The translations under genes and the position numbers were made by a program. The notes below the pieces were generated by a model. The model ran no database searches. It was not told the origin of the DNA and worked only from the letters and a program-made list of their open reading frames with translations. Shown here one piece after another: positions 24,139 to 30,968 of a DNA stretch of 30,968 nt. The DNA is from Bacteroidales bacterium UBA6366 (lineage in GTDB: Bacteria > Bacteroidota > Bacteroidia > Bacteroidales > UBA932): the NCBI GenBank assembly GCA_002438845.1, contig DJRG01000026.1:1266-32233 (forward strand). The letters run 5' to 3'. The first letter of the stretch is position 1, and each line of letters begins with the position of its first letter.

Positions 24139-25257
24139 CTAAATCGACTTGAGGTAGCAGCGACGGCGCATGAACAACTCATGCTCGTACTTACCCCACA
24201 CGTTGACCGCGCCGTTCGACTCGATCTGCGGGTTGGTGATGGCCCACTTTGTGCCGGCCTTGCGGTATTTCTCCGACATCGTGCAGTGGTAGATCGACGA
24301 CACCCCTGTGTTCTGCCACTTCGGCACGGCCCCGTTGATCATCAGGTCAACCGTGTCGTACCTGAACATAGCCATCAAAAGGTGGAACCATCCGAACGGG
24401 AACAAGTGCCCCTTCGCCTTTTGGAGAGCCTTCGAGATGGACGGGAATGTGATTCCGAATCCGACAAGCTCATCATTGTCATCGAATATTATGCTGCTCG
24501 TCTTGTCCGAAACGAAACTCAAGACCTCACTCGCCTCCTCATCAATCTCCTCTTTGGTGAAAGGGATGAAGTTGTAGACCGATTTCGCGAAACTCTCGTT
24601 GTAAACATCGAAGAAATAACGGACCATCTTCTTGTCTTTCTTGAGTTTGTCCAGGCTGCCTTCGTGAAGGTTGTACCTCTGCTTCAGAAGCCCTGCGATC
24701 CTCGTGATCTTCTCCTGAAGCGGCTGGTCGGCCGCAACCTTGTACTGAAGCCAGTCGCATTCCTTCACGTAGCCAAGTCTCGTCACGAAATCATTGTAGT
24801 AAGGATAGTTGTAAAGGCAATTGAACGGCGGGATGTTCTCAAAGCCCTCGACCAGCATTCCCTGCTTTCCGAGAGTGTTGTAGTAAAGGGGACCGTGAAT
24901 CTCGTTCATCCCGTTCTCCTTAGCCCAGTTCTCGGCCGTGCCCAGAAGCAGTTTCGCCACCTCAAAGTCATCTATGGTGTCAAACCACCCGAAACGTGCC
25001 CTTTTCTTGTCATATAATGCATTGTAGCGTGGGTTTATCATCCCGCAGACGCGGCCGACAACAGTCTTGCCATCCATAACCATCCACATCTTCCTTTTGC
25101 AATAAGAAAGAGTCGATACTTTGGTCAAAGATTTGACTTGGTCACTGTGGAGGGCGGGAACATACTGGGGACAATCTTTGTAAAGCCTGTCAGGGAACTT
25201 GATGAATTTCATCAGGTCCCTTCTGCTCACAACCTCAACTACTTTATAATCAGGCAT
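24139..25257 (-). CDS. GNAT-like N-acetyltransferase of unknown substrate
   Basis: A 372-residue cytosolic protein of a type widespread in Bacteroidota. The N-terminal part (about 1-190) looks like a GNAT acyltransferase: FIKFPDRLYKDCPQYVP, then VVGRVCGMINPRYN, ARFGWFDTIDDFEVAKLLL, AENWAKENG and GPLYYNTLGKQGMLVEGFE. A second GNAT-like half follows (SIIFDDNDELVGFGITFPSIS). The start was placed at the ATG at 25257 because a near-perfect promoter at 25299-25330 would put the transcription start near 25293, inside a longer frame that reaches 25329. No catalytic assignment is possible. Confidence 0.8.
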   Translation of the reverse strand: MPDYKVVEVVSRRDLMKFIKFPDRLYKDCPQYVPALHSDQVKSLTKVSTLSYCKRKMWMVMDGKTVVGRVCGMINPRYNALYDKKRARFGWFDTIDDFEVAKLLLGTAENWAKENGMNEIHGPLYYNTLGKQGMLVEGFENIPPFNCLYNYPYYNDFVTRLGYVKECDWLQYKVAADQPLQEKITRIAGLLKQRYNLHEGSLDKLKKDKKMVRYFFDVYNESFAKSVYNFIPFTKEEIDEEASEVLSFVSDKTSSIIFDDNDELVGFGITFPSISKALQKAKGHLFPFGWFHLLMAMFRYDTVDLMINGAVPKWQNTGVSSIYHCTMSEKYRKAGTKWAITNPQIESNGAVNVWGKYEHELFMRRRCYLKSI

Positions 25258-25298
25258 AAATATCCATTCTACAACGTTCCTTCTCAGGAAGGCATCTA

Positions 25299-25330
25299 CA
25301 AATTTAAGAAAATGTCTTGTTTTGGACAAA
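25299..25330 (-). promoter_or_regulatory. promoter of the GNAT-like gene
   Basis: On the minus strand TTTG (25330-25327), a 20-nt spacer and TAAATTTG (25306-25299) match the Bacteroidota consensus exactly. It decides the start codon at 25257, since the upstream alternative at 25329 would lie before the transcription start. Confidence 0.75.
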
Positions 25331-25390
25331 TATGAACAGGCAAAGTTTAACTTTCAAGGCATTTTCGTTGTCCGTGACAGTCGCCTGTTT

Positions 25391-26209
25391 CTAAAGTCCT
25401 TTGGCTTTTCCCTCGTCCCAGATCTCATCCATCTCGGCGAGAGTCATCTCGTGAAGGTCACGGCCCTTGCGGATCGTGTTTTCCTCCAGATAGGTGAAAC
25501 GGCGGCGGAACTTGTCACAGGCACGGTTCAGAGCCGTGTCCGGATTGAGTCCGTAAAGCCTTGCGGCGTTGATCGTGGCGAACATGAAGTCCCCAAGCTC
25601 CTCCTCGGCCCTGTCCGTGGCCGCTTTTCTGGCCTCCTCGGTGGCGGCGGAATCCATGGCGTCCATCTCGGCCTGAAGCTCCGACTGTTCTTCCTTCACC
25701 TTGTCCCAGACCTGACGCTTCTCCTCCCAGTCGAAGCCCACTCCGCGAGCCTTGTCCTGCATCGAATATGCCTTCAGAATCGGCGGCATCGAGTCCGGGA
25801 TTCCGGAAAGGATGCGTTTGTTTCCTCCTTTCTCCTTGGCCTTGAGCATCTCCCAATTCTCCGACACCTGCTCGGCGTCTGACACCTTAGTGGTCGAGAA
25901 CACGTGGGGATGACGATAGATCATCTTCTCGCAAAGCTTGTTCATCACATCGGCGATGTCGTAGCGGCCTTCCTCCTCGGCGATCTTGGCGTAGAAAATC
26001 ACATGAAGGAACACGTCCCCAAGCTCTTTCTCAAGAGCCGCCTCGTCCTTCTTCATCACGGCGTCACTGAGTTCATACACCTCCTCGACCGTCATAGGAC
26101 GAAGAGTGTCAATGGTTTGTGCGTGATTCCACGGGCACTCGGCACGCAACCGGTCCATTATCTCAAGCGCCCTCTCGAACGCCTCAAGTTTCTTTTCCTT
26201 GTTGATCAT
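25391..26209 (-). CDS. mazG: nucleoside triphosphate pyrophosphohydrolase MazG
   Basis: A 272-residue cytosolic enzyme that hydrolyses NTPs to NMP and pyrophosphate, a house-cleaning role. Two MazG domains are visible. The first has LRAECPWNHAQTIDTLRP, EEVYELSDAV and ELGDVFLHVIFYAKIAEE with RHPHVF. The second has GFDWEEKRQVWDKVKEEQSEL and EEELGDFMFATINAARL. The EExxE and ExxD metal sets are intact. Start ATG at 26209; a longer frame upstream adds 34 residues covering the hairpin region and is not credible. Confidence 0.94.
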   Translation of the reverse strand: MINKEKKLEAFERALEIMDRLRAECPWNHAQTIDTLRPMTVEEVYELSDAVMKKDEAALEKELGDVFLHVIFYAKIAEEEGRYDIADVMNKLCEKMIYRHPHVFSTTKVSDAEQVSENWEMLKAKEKGGNKRILSGIPDSMPPILKAYSMQDKARGVGFDWEEKRQVWDKVKEEQSELQAEMDAMDSAATEEARKAATDRAEEELGDFMFATINAARLYGLNPDTALNRACDKFRRRFTYLEENTIRKGRDLHEMTLAEMDEIWDEGKAKGL

Positions 26210-26241
26210 ATTTTGCAAAATTAATAAAAACTTATGAATAT

Positions 26242-26324
26242 GTTTCGGGTGCAAAGAGTCGTGTATCGCACCCGAAACAGCACTAAGAAACACTTTCGGG
26301 TGCAATAACACACGTTCTGCACCC
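26242..26324. promoter_or_regulatory. two adjacent hairpins with shared TTTCGGGTGCA motif
   Basis: GTTTCGGGTGC (26242-26252) pairs with GCACCCGAAAC (26268-26278). A second copy of the motif (26294-26304) has GGGTGCA pairing with TGCACCC (26298-26304 with 26318-26324). The middle arm can also pair with the second copy, so two exclusive folds are possible. It lies between the divergent mazG and CoA-transferase genes. Which transcript contains it is unknown. Confidence 0.55.
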
Positions 26325-26385
26325 CAACCAGATTATCCAGCCGAGGTCTTAAAGCAGAATCTCAGATTCTCCGCAAGAGCGAAAA

Positions 26386-26416
26386 TTTGGATAAAGTTCC
26401 AAAAGCACTATCTTTG
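26386..26416 (+). promoter_or_regulatory. promoter of the acetyl-CoA hydrolase/transferase gene
   Basis: TTTG (26386-26389), a 19-nt spacer and TATCTTTG (26409-26416) match the Bacteroidota consensus exactly. It gives a leader of about 80 nt. Confidence 0.8.
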
Positions 26417-26503
26417 CCATGCGATACGGAACCTCCGATGAAGCGCATGACCTTCAAAGCGGCCAGATCGCGATAACTGGATTATTAATAAACTGAATAT
26501 ACA

Positions 26504-27805
26504 ATGAAAGAATACCGTTACGTGTCCGCAGACGAGGCGGTCAGGGTCATAAAGTCAGGCGACCATATTCATTTAAGCAGTGTGGCGAGTGTGCCGCACA
26601 TATTGATTGACGCGCTTGTGCGCCGGGCCGACGCCGGAGAGGTCGAGGACCTGCACTTCCACCACTTCCACACTGAAGGTCCGGCTCCATATTCCGATCC
26701 GAGATATTCAGGAATTTTCTTTGAGCAGGGGTTCTTTGTGGGGCCGAACGTGCGCCCGAACGTGAACTCCGGGTACGCTGACTATGTGCCTGTGCATCTT
26801 GGTGAGTCTCAGAAACTTTACCGCAGTGGAGCTATCAAGTTGGGTGCCGCCATGGTCCAGGTGTCTCTTCCGGACGAGAATGGGATGGTGTCGCTGGGAA
26901 CTTCGGTTGACTGCTCATTGGCTGCCATCGAGACCGCAAGGGTGAAGATCGCTGTGGTGAACCCTCATGTGCCCTTTGCCTACGGGGATTTGGTTTCGCT
27001 GGATGTTTTCGACTACCTTGTCAAGGATGACACACCGCTGGTTTCCAAGGATTTCGCTGAACCGACTCCGACTGAGGTGCTGATCGGAAAGAACTGCGCC
27101 GAGCTCGTGCCAGACGGGGCCTGCATCCAAATGGGAATCGGGGCGCTGCCTAATGCGCTTGCGGCACAACTCGTTGATCACAAGAACCTTGGAGTCCACA
27201 CCGAAATGTTTGCGGATGGGGTTCTCGGCCTTATCAAGAAAGGCGTTGTGAACGGGGCGAACAAGAAGATTGACAAGGGCAAGATCGTGGCTTCGTTCCT
27301 GCTGGGATCTCAGGAGGTATATTCATTCATCGATCATAACCCTGACGTGCTGATGAAGGACATCAAGTACGTCAACGACCCTTGGGTCATCTGCCAGAAC
27401 CCTTGCATGATGGCGATCAACTCCGCCACGGAGGTCGATCTGACCGGGCAGATCTGCGCTGACTCGATCGGAACGAGGATATTCTCCGGCACCGGTGGCC
27501 AGCTGGATTTCGTGAAGGGAGCCTCAATGTCAGAGGGCGGAGTGTCGATGACGGCGTTCGCTTCCCGGACAAACAAGGGAAAGGCGAAGATTGTTCCTTT
27601 CCTGAACCCTGGGGCGGGAGTTGTCACTCCTCGTGCCGACGCTCATTGGATTGTCACTGAATATGGCGCTGTGAATCTGTACGGCAAGTCGCTTCAGGAG
27701 CGAGCCAAGCTCCTCATCAGCATCGCCCACCCTGACGACCGGGAGATGCTTGACCGCGCCTCATTCGAGAGATTCGGGCCGCACTGGCATGTGGTGAAGA
27801 TCTGA
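26504..27805 (+). CDS. acetyl-CoA hydrolase/CoA-transferase family protein
   Basis: A 433-residue cytosolic enzyme that moves or removes CoA on short acids, of the 4-hydroxybutyrate/butyrate:acetate CoA-transferase group. The N-terminal domain starts with VIKSGDHIHLSSVASVPHIL. The catalytic glutamate is expected at Glu234 in GVHTEMFADGV. The CoA-binding glycine region is MGIGALPNALA (210-220), and GTGGQLDFVKGAS is the conserved C-terminal motif. The family is used in gut Bacteroidales for acetate, propionate or succinate handling; the exact acids cannot be read. It has its own consensus promoter and is convergent with the MFS gene, whose stop is 6 bp past its own. Confidence 0.92.
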   Translation: MKEYRYVSADEAVRVIKSGDHIHLSSVASVPHILIDALVRRADAGEVEDLHFHHFHTEGPAPYSDPRYSGIFFEQGFFVGPNVRPNVNSGYADYVPVHLGESQKLYRSGAIKLGAAMVQVSLPDENGMVSLGTSVDCSLAAIETARVKIAVVNPHVPFAYGDLVSLDVFDYLVKDDTPLVSKDFAEPTPTEVLIGKNCAELVPDGACIQMGIGALPNALAAQLVDHKNLGVHTEMFADGVLGLIKKGVVNGANKKIDKGKIVASFLLGSQEVYSFIDHNPDVLMKDIKYVNDPWVICQNPCMMAINSATEVDLTGQICADSIGTRIFSGTGGQLDFVKGASMSEGGVSMTAFASRTNKGKAKIVPFLNPGAGVVTPRADAHWIVTEYGAVNLYGKSLQERAKLLISIAHPDDREMLDRASFERFGPHWHVVKI

Positions 27806-27807
27806 TT

Positions 27808-27834
27808 AGGTCACTGAGCCTGTCGAAGTGACCT
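27808..27834. repeat. dispersed TTCGACAGGCTCAG repeat, copy 5 (overlaps MFS gene end)
   Basis: A hairpin AGGTCAC/GTGACCT around loop TGAGCCTGTCGAA. It lies between the CoA-transferase stop and the MFS stop, and in minus frame encodes the last residues of the transporter. It may serve as a short bidirectional terminator. Confidence 0.75.
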
Positions 27835-29157
27835 CCACGAAAGAACCGGAATAAGGAAACTTAAGAGACAGGCCACAATCCAGAACACGGAGACGGGGGC
27901 GAAATCGAAATCGTTCTCCCCTATCATGATGCCGCTGACGATGTTCTGTACTCCGGCAGCGGCATAACTTGCCAGACCGACCATCCCGAGGGCAGCTCCG
28001 GTGGCCTTGCGAGGCACGATGTCAAGTGCCATCAGGCCGGCAACCGTACAATAGACCACACCGATAGCCAGACTAAACACAGACACGTAGAAGATGTTCA
28101 ATGAATATCCTCCACCGGTGAAAAGGAATGCTCCGAGCGACAGCAGGCAAAGCAGTCCGGAAACCAACACCGGGATAAAGCGGTTCCCTTTGAAGACCCT
28201 GTCGGAAAGCCATCCGGCCAGCACGGTTCCTGCTATTCCGAAAGCCTCCGAGAACGCTATGATCTGCGTGGCACCCGCAAGGGAAAACCCTTTGCCTTTC
28301 TGGAGGAAAAGCACACCCCACTCACTGACAGCGTGCTGGGTGATGTACACGAAGGCGCTCGAAAGGGCGATTATCCATATTCCCGGATGACGGACCACCA
28401 TTTTCTGGAGTTCCTTGATCGGCATGGAGTCGGTCTTCTGAGGTTTCTCGCCTGTCAGTTCCTGAACCGAAGGAAGACCACAGCTTTCCGGGGTGTCGGA
28501 GACCATCAGCAGGACCATCACCGAACCGAGCACTCCGGCCACAGCGGAGAATATGAAGCCATCTTCCCATCCAGCCCAGCCGACAATCAGCCCTAAAGCG
28601 AATACGGACAATGATTTACCCAAATAAGGCGTGGCACTGAAGATGCTGTAATATGTTCCTCTGCGTTCAAGCGGAAACCATCGGGATAGACTTATGACCC
28701 CCGGAGGAGCGCCCATCGACTGACAGTAACCGTTGACACCCCAGATTACAGCGAACACAATGAACAGCAGCATCGTGGAGGTTCCGGTCCATCCTTGAAG
28801 CAGTCCCAAGACTCCCATCAGAAGATTTACCACAGTCGAGACCCAAAGGCCCGTCGCCATAAAGCGACGGATGTTGCAGTAGTCCGCGATGAACCCATTG
28901 GCGAACTTGCCGAAAGCATAGACGAAATAAAACGCCGAGCCGATGATTCCAAGTTGCGCGGCGGTGAATATTCCCCCGTCGATCAACGGCTGCTTAACCA
29001 CGCTCATCGCCATCCTGCAGACGTAGTAGAGAGCGTAAGCCCCGGTCACACCCCAGAACGTGCGGCTCCGCAGACGCTTGTACTCCCCTTCCACCCTTTC
29101 CGGAGCGACCTTGCCCTCCGAAGGCTTCGAGATCCTATAGAATGAATATAGACTCAT
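27811..29157 (-). CDS. MFS transporter of the organophosphate:phosphate antiporter family
   Basis: A 448-residue inner-membrane protein with about 12 hydrophobic helices, of the GlpT/UhpT/UhpC group. The N-terminal part has SRTFWGVTGAYALYYVCRM, the central part GYCQSMGAPPGVISLSRWFP and RRGTYYSIFSATPYLG, both typical of this group. Substrates in the group are glycerol 3-phosphate, hexose 6-phosphates or phosphoglycerate; this one is not assigned. The last residues (RSLRQAQ then stop) are encoded by the dispersed repeat, so the tail is probably not original. A probable minus promoter, TTTA (29325-29322), 19 nt and TACTTTTG (29302-29295), would give a ~130 nt leader. Confidence 0.9.
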   Translation of the reverse strand: MSLYSFYRISKPSEGKVAPERVEGEYKRLRSRTFWGVTGAYALYYVCRMAMSVVKQPLIDGGIFTAAQLGIIGSAFYFVYAFGKFANGFIADYCNIRRFMATGLWVSTVVNLLMGVLGLLQGWTGTSTMLLFIVFAVIWGVNGYCQSMGAPPGVISLSRWFPLERRGTYYSIFSATPYLGKSLSVFALGLIVGWAGWEDGFIFSAVAGVLGSVMVLLMVSDTPESCGLPSVQELTGEKPQKTDSMPIKELQKMVVRHPGIWIIALSSAFVYITQHAVSEWGVLFLQKGKGFSLAGATQIIAFSEAFGIAGTVLAGWLSDRVFKGNRFIPVLVSGLLCLLSLGAFLFTGGGYSLNIFYVSVFSLAIGVVYCTVAGLMALDIVPRKATGAALGMVGLASYAAAGVQNIVSGIMIGENDFDFAPVSVFWIVACLLSFLIPVLSWRSLRQAQ

Positions 29158-29646
29158 AATATTCAGAGACTATTTTGATCCGCTTCCCGGAAGTTTTTCG
29201 TTTTTAATATAGCATCCCCAACAAATCAAAACAGTCATTCAACCTTACAAACCTTAGACCCGCAGAAAGATTCACGGTCCCAAGGTATGCAGTGCAAAAG
29301 TAGCAAATTTATGGCAACAAGTAAAGTTTATTTTGCGTGGCAGACAACAGCCTGATCATCAAAGATTTTAACCGCATTCCCTGTACGACTTTAACGACCA
29401 GAAAGACTCCTTATGCCTCTCACTGCCACATAGTTAAGCGCCACGGCTTTCCTTTTCACCACCTATTATTGCTTAAGTTTGCCAAAGTGAAAAAGCATAA
29501 ATATAGTTCTATGAATCATACCTATTCAGGAAACCAGCTAAAAATTACCAAAAACCGAGGAAAATGTTCTATTTTTGTTCTTTGTGCGCTCCCTTAGGGT
29601 AATGAGGGGCCTTGACAAATAACGCGGAACGATAAAATCAACGAAT
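29158..29646. other. intergenic region between MFS and SGNH hydrolase genes
   Basis: About 490 bp between divergent genes. It holds the probable MFS promoter (29295-29325, minus strand) and a TAnnTTTG-like element TATTTTTG (29570-29577) that may serve the SGNH gene, though without a clear TTTG partner. An 86-codon frame (29337-29597) begins with GTG, resembles nothing known and is not supported. Confidence 0.6.
29295..29325 (-). promoter_or_regulatory. probable promoter of the MFS transporter gene
   Basis: On the minus strand TTTA (29325-29322), a 19-nt spacer and TACTTTTG (29302-29295) match the consensus with one mismatch in the -33 element. A second TAAATTTG lies just upstream. Confidence 0.5.
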
Positions 29647-30738
29647 ATGAAAAAGACTTTTGCAATCTTGATGCTGTCACTCTCGGTGGTGACGGTTTAC
29701 GCACAGAAGAATCAGGTGAAGTACAACTTCACTGAGGCATCGGACCTGACTATGGTCGGGAAGCTGATGACTGACACTCCTAACCCTTACCATAGGGTTG
29801 ACACGGTGAGGTTCAAGGGGTTCACGACAGGAGAGAACAAACAGGTCCGGATGTCAGCCGGCCTTGCTGTGGCGTTCAGGACTGATTCCAAGACAATCAC
29901 GGTGAAGACCAAGTACCTTGACAGGGGTTTCCCGACCAACACCGGAGGACTTGCGGCGAGAGGCTATGATCTTTACATAAAGAAGGACGGGAAATGGATT
30001 TGGGCGGCCTCCAAGGTGACGCACGACCAAAAACCGGACGACAATGTCGTGCTTATCGGCAATTTGGACGGTTCCATGCACGAGTGCCTGATGTACCTAC
30101 CGATTCTCAGCGAGGAGAAGTCCATACAAATCGGTGTCAACGAAGGTGCTGTGATCGAGGCGATCGAGAATCCTTTCCGTCACAGAATCGGAATATTCGG
30201 ATCCAGCTTCACGCACGGAATCAGCACCTCCAGAGCGGGGATGTCTTACCCTGACCAGCTTTCCAGAATGACCGGGCTTCAGTTCCTCAGCCTCGGATGC
30301 AGCGGCAACTGCAAGCTCCAGTCATATTTCGCGGATGTACTCTGCGCAGCACAGGTGGACGCATTCGTGTTCGACTCGTTCTCGAACCCGACTCCGGAGC
30401 AGATCATGGAGAGGCTTTTCCCGTTCATTGAGAAGGTGCAGGCGGTCCATCCTGGAATTCCGCTGATCTTCCAGAAGACCATCTACAGGGAGAGCCGCAA
30501 CTTCAACACCGGCAGCGACAGGAACGAGAGGCGCAGAATTGAAGTGGTTGACAGTCTTATGAATATAGCGGTGAAGAAATATGCCGATGTCTATTTCATC
30601 AAGGCCACCTGCGCCACAGCCCCTGACCATGAGACTTCCGTGGACGGAACCCATCCATCGGATTACGGCTACACCCTTTGGGCTGAGTCGATCAGGAAGC
30701 CTATCGTCAAGATTTTGCGCAAGTACGGAATAAAGTAA
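29647..30738 (+). CDS. exported SGNH/GDSL hydrolase
   Basis: A 363-residue exported enzyme (signal peptide KKTFAILMLSLSVVTVYAQ). Residues ~25-175 form an N-terminal beta-sandwich seen in Bacteroidota SGNH hydrolases. Residues ~178-360 are the catalytic domain: GIFGSSFTHG with the nucleophile Ser, SLGCSGNCKLQ as the Gly/Asn block, and DGTHPSDYGY with the catalytic Asp and His. Likely substrates are acetyl or other esters on carbohydrates, in the periplasm or outside. It is followed after 7 nt by a polysaccharide flippase gene, so it may act in modifying exported polysaccharide; that is inference from position. Confidence 0.9.
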   Translation: MKKTFAILMLSLSVVTVYAQKNQVKYNFTEASDLTMVGKLMTDTPNPYHRVDTVRFKGFTTGENKQVRMSAGLAVAFRTDSKTITVKTKYLDRGFPTNTGGLAARGYDLYIKKDGKWIWAASKVTHDQKPDDNVVLIGNLDGSMHECLMYLPILSEEKSIQIGVNEGAVIEAIENPFRHRIGIFGSSFTHGISTSRAGMSYPDQLSRMTGLQFLSLGCSGNCKLQSYFADVLCAAQVDAFVFDSFSNPTPEQIMERLFPFIEKVQAVHPGIPLIFQKTIYRESRNFNTGSDRNERRRIEVVDSLMNIAVKKYADVYFIKATCATAPDHETSVDGTHPSDYGYTLWAESIRKPIVKILRKYGIK

Positions 30739-30745
30739 ACATACA

Positions 30746-30968
30746 ATGGCGAATCTGAAGTCATTGGCCAAGGACACTGCGATCTACGGCCTTAGCAGCA
30801 TCATAGGGAGGTTCCTCAATTACCTTCTCGTCCCGCTTTACACCCATGTCATAGCCTCGTCAAGCGGTGACTACGGTGTAGTGACGAATCTGTACGCCTA
30901 CACGGCCCTGCTGCTGGTGATTCTGACCTACGGGATGGAGACCACGTTCTTCCGGTTCGCCAACAAAG
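30746..30968 (+). CDS. polysaccharide flippase (Wzx/MATE-like), 3' part outside the window
   Basis: The first 74 codons of a membrane protein, cut by the window edge. The start LAKDTAIYGLSSIIGRFLNY followed by LLVPLYTHVIASSSGDYGVV, a second helix and METTFFRFANK is characteristic of lipopolysaccharide/teichoic-acid flippases of the Wzx family, which move lipid-linked oligosaccharides across the inner membrane. It begins 7 nt after the SGNH hydrolase stop and is probably in the same transcript. Confidence 0.88.
   Translation, partial: MANLKSLAKDTAIYGLSSIIGRFLNYLLVPLYTHVIASSSGDYGVVTNLYAYTALLLVILTYGMETTFFRFANK

Noticed and set aside
26242..26324. Short CRISPR array
   Set aside because: Only two direct copies of the motif and an inverted one; spacing and hairpin form fit a dyad, not an array, and no cas genes are present.
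29337..29597. 86-codon frame before the SGNH hydrolase gene
   Set aside because: GTG start, no recognisable domain, and it overlaps the promoter-like element of the next gene.

Overview
The window looks like a Bacteroidales (Bacteroidota) chromosome. The evidence is the promoter style (TTTG, a 19-20 nt spacer, then TAnnTTTG), A-rich leaders without strong Shine-Dalgarno sequences, short signal peptides ending in AQ, and the mix of housekeeping genes. Genus cannot be fixed from the sequence alone. No rRNA, tRNA, CRISPR array or intact insertion sequence was found.

Region 1 (about 1-12102, all minus strand) is the unusual part. It is a tightly packed run of nine genes, transcribed from 12102 down to 83 and probably continuing past the left edge. 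It begins and ends with two paralogous large tubulin/FtsZ-superfamily proteins of the Tubulin_2 type. The upstream one has 1045 aa. The downstream one has 899 aa and lacks the last ~140 residues. Between them lie a zinc-ribbon/transmembrane/MORN-like protein, an exported protein of unknown function, an exported two-domain protein with a Thr/Glu/Pro-rich linker, an exported NTF2-like protein, an exported PEGA plus SUMF1-fold protein lacking one catalytic cysteine, a CsgG-like periplasmic protein and a small exported protein. I read this as a candidate uncharacterised envelope-linked tubulin-like system: a cytosolic nucleotide-binding scaffold, one membrane-spanning connector and a set of periplasmic parts.

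Region 2 (12103-13051) is about 950 bp without a convincing gene. It holds a ~200 bp imperfect inverted repeat, several perfect hairpins, one copy of a dispersed repeat and the terminator of the next operon.

Region 3 (13052-15738, minus) is a redox-type operon: an AraC regulator, an exported carboxymuconolactone-decarboxylase/cupin protein and a flavodoxin-like lipoprotein.

Region 4 (15864-29157) is mostly core metabolism: pyrF, an M20 dipeptidase, a membrane metallophosphoesterase, an operon of pgi, a galacturonokinase-like GHMP kinase and a sugar nucleotidyltransferase, then prfA, a GNAT-like protein, mazG, an acetyl-CoA hydrolase/CoA-transferase and an OPA-family MFS transporter. A dispersed repeat with core TTCGACAGGCTCAG appears between several of these genes and supplies the last codons of the MFS gene.

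Region 5 (29647-30968, plus) is an exported SGNH hydrolase followed at once by the start of a polysaccharide flippase gene cut by the window edge.
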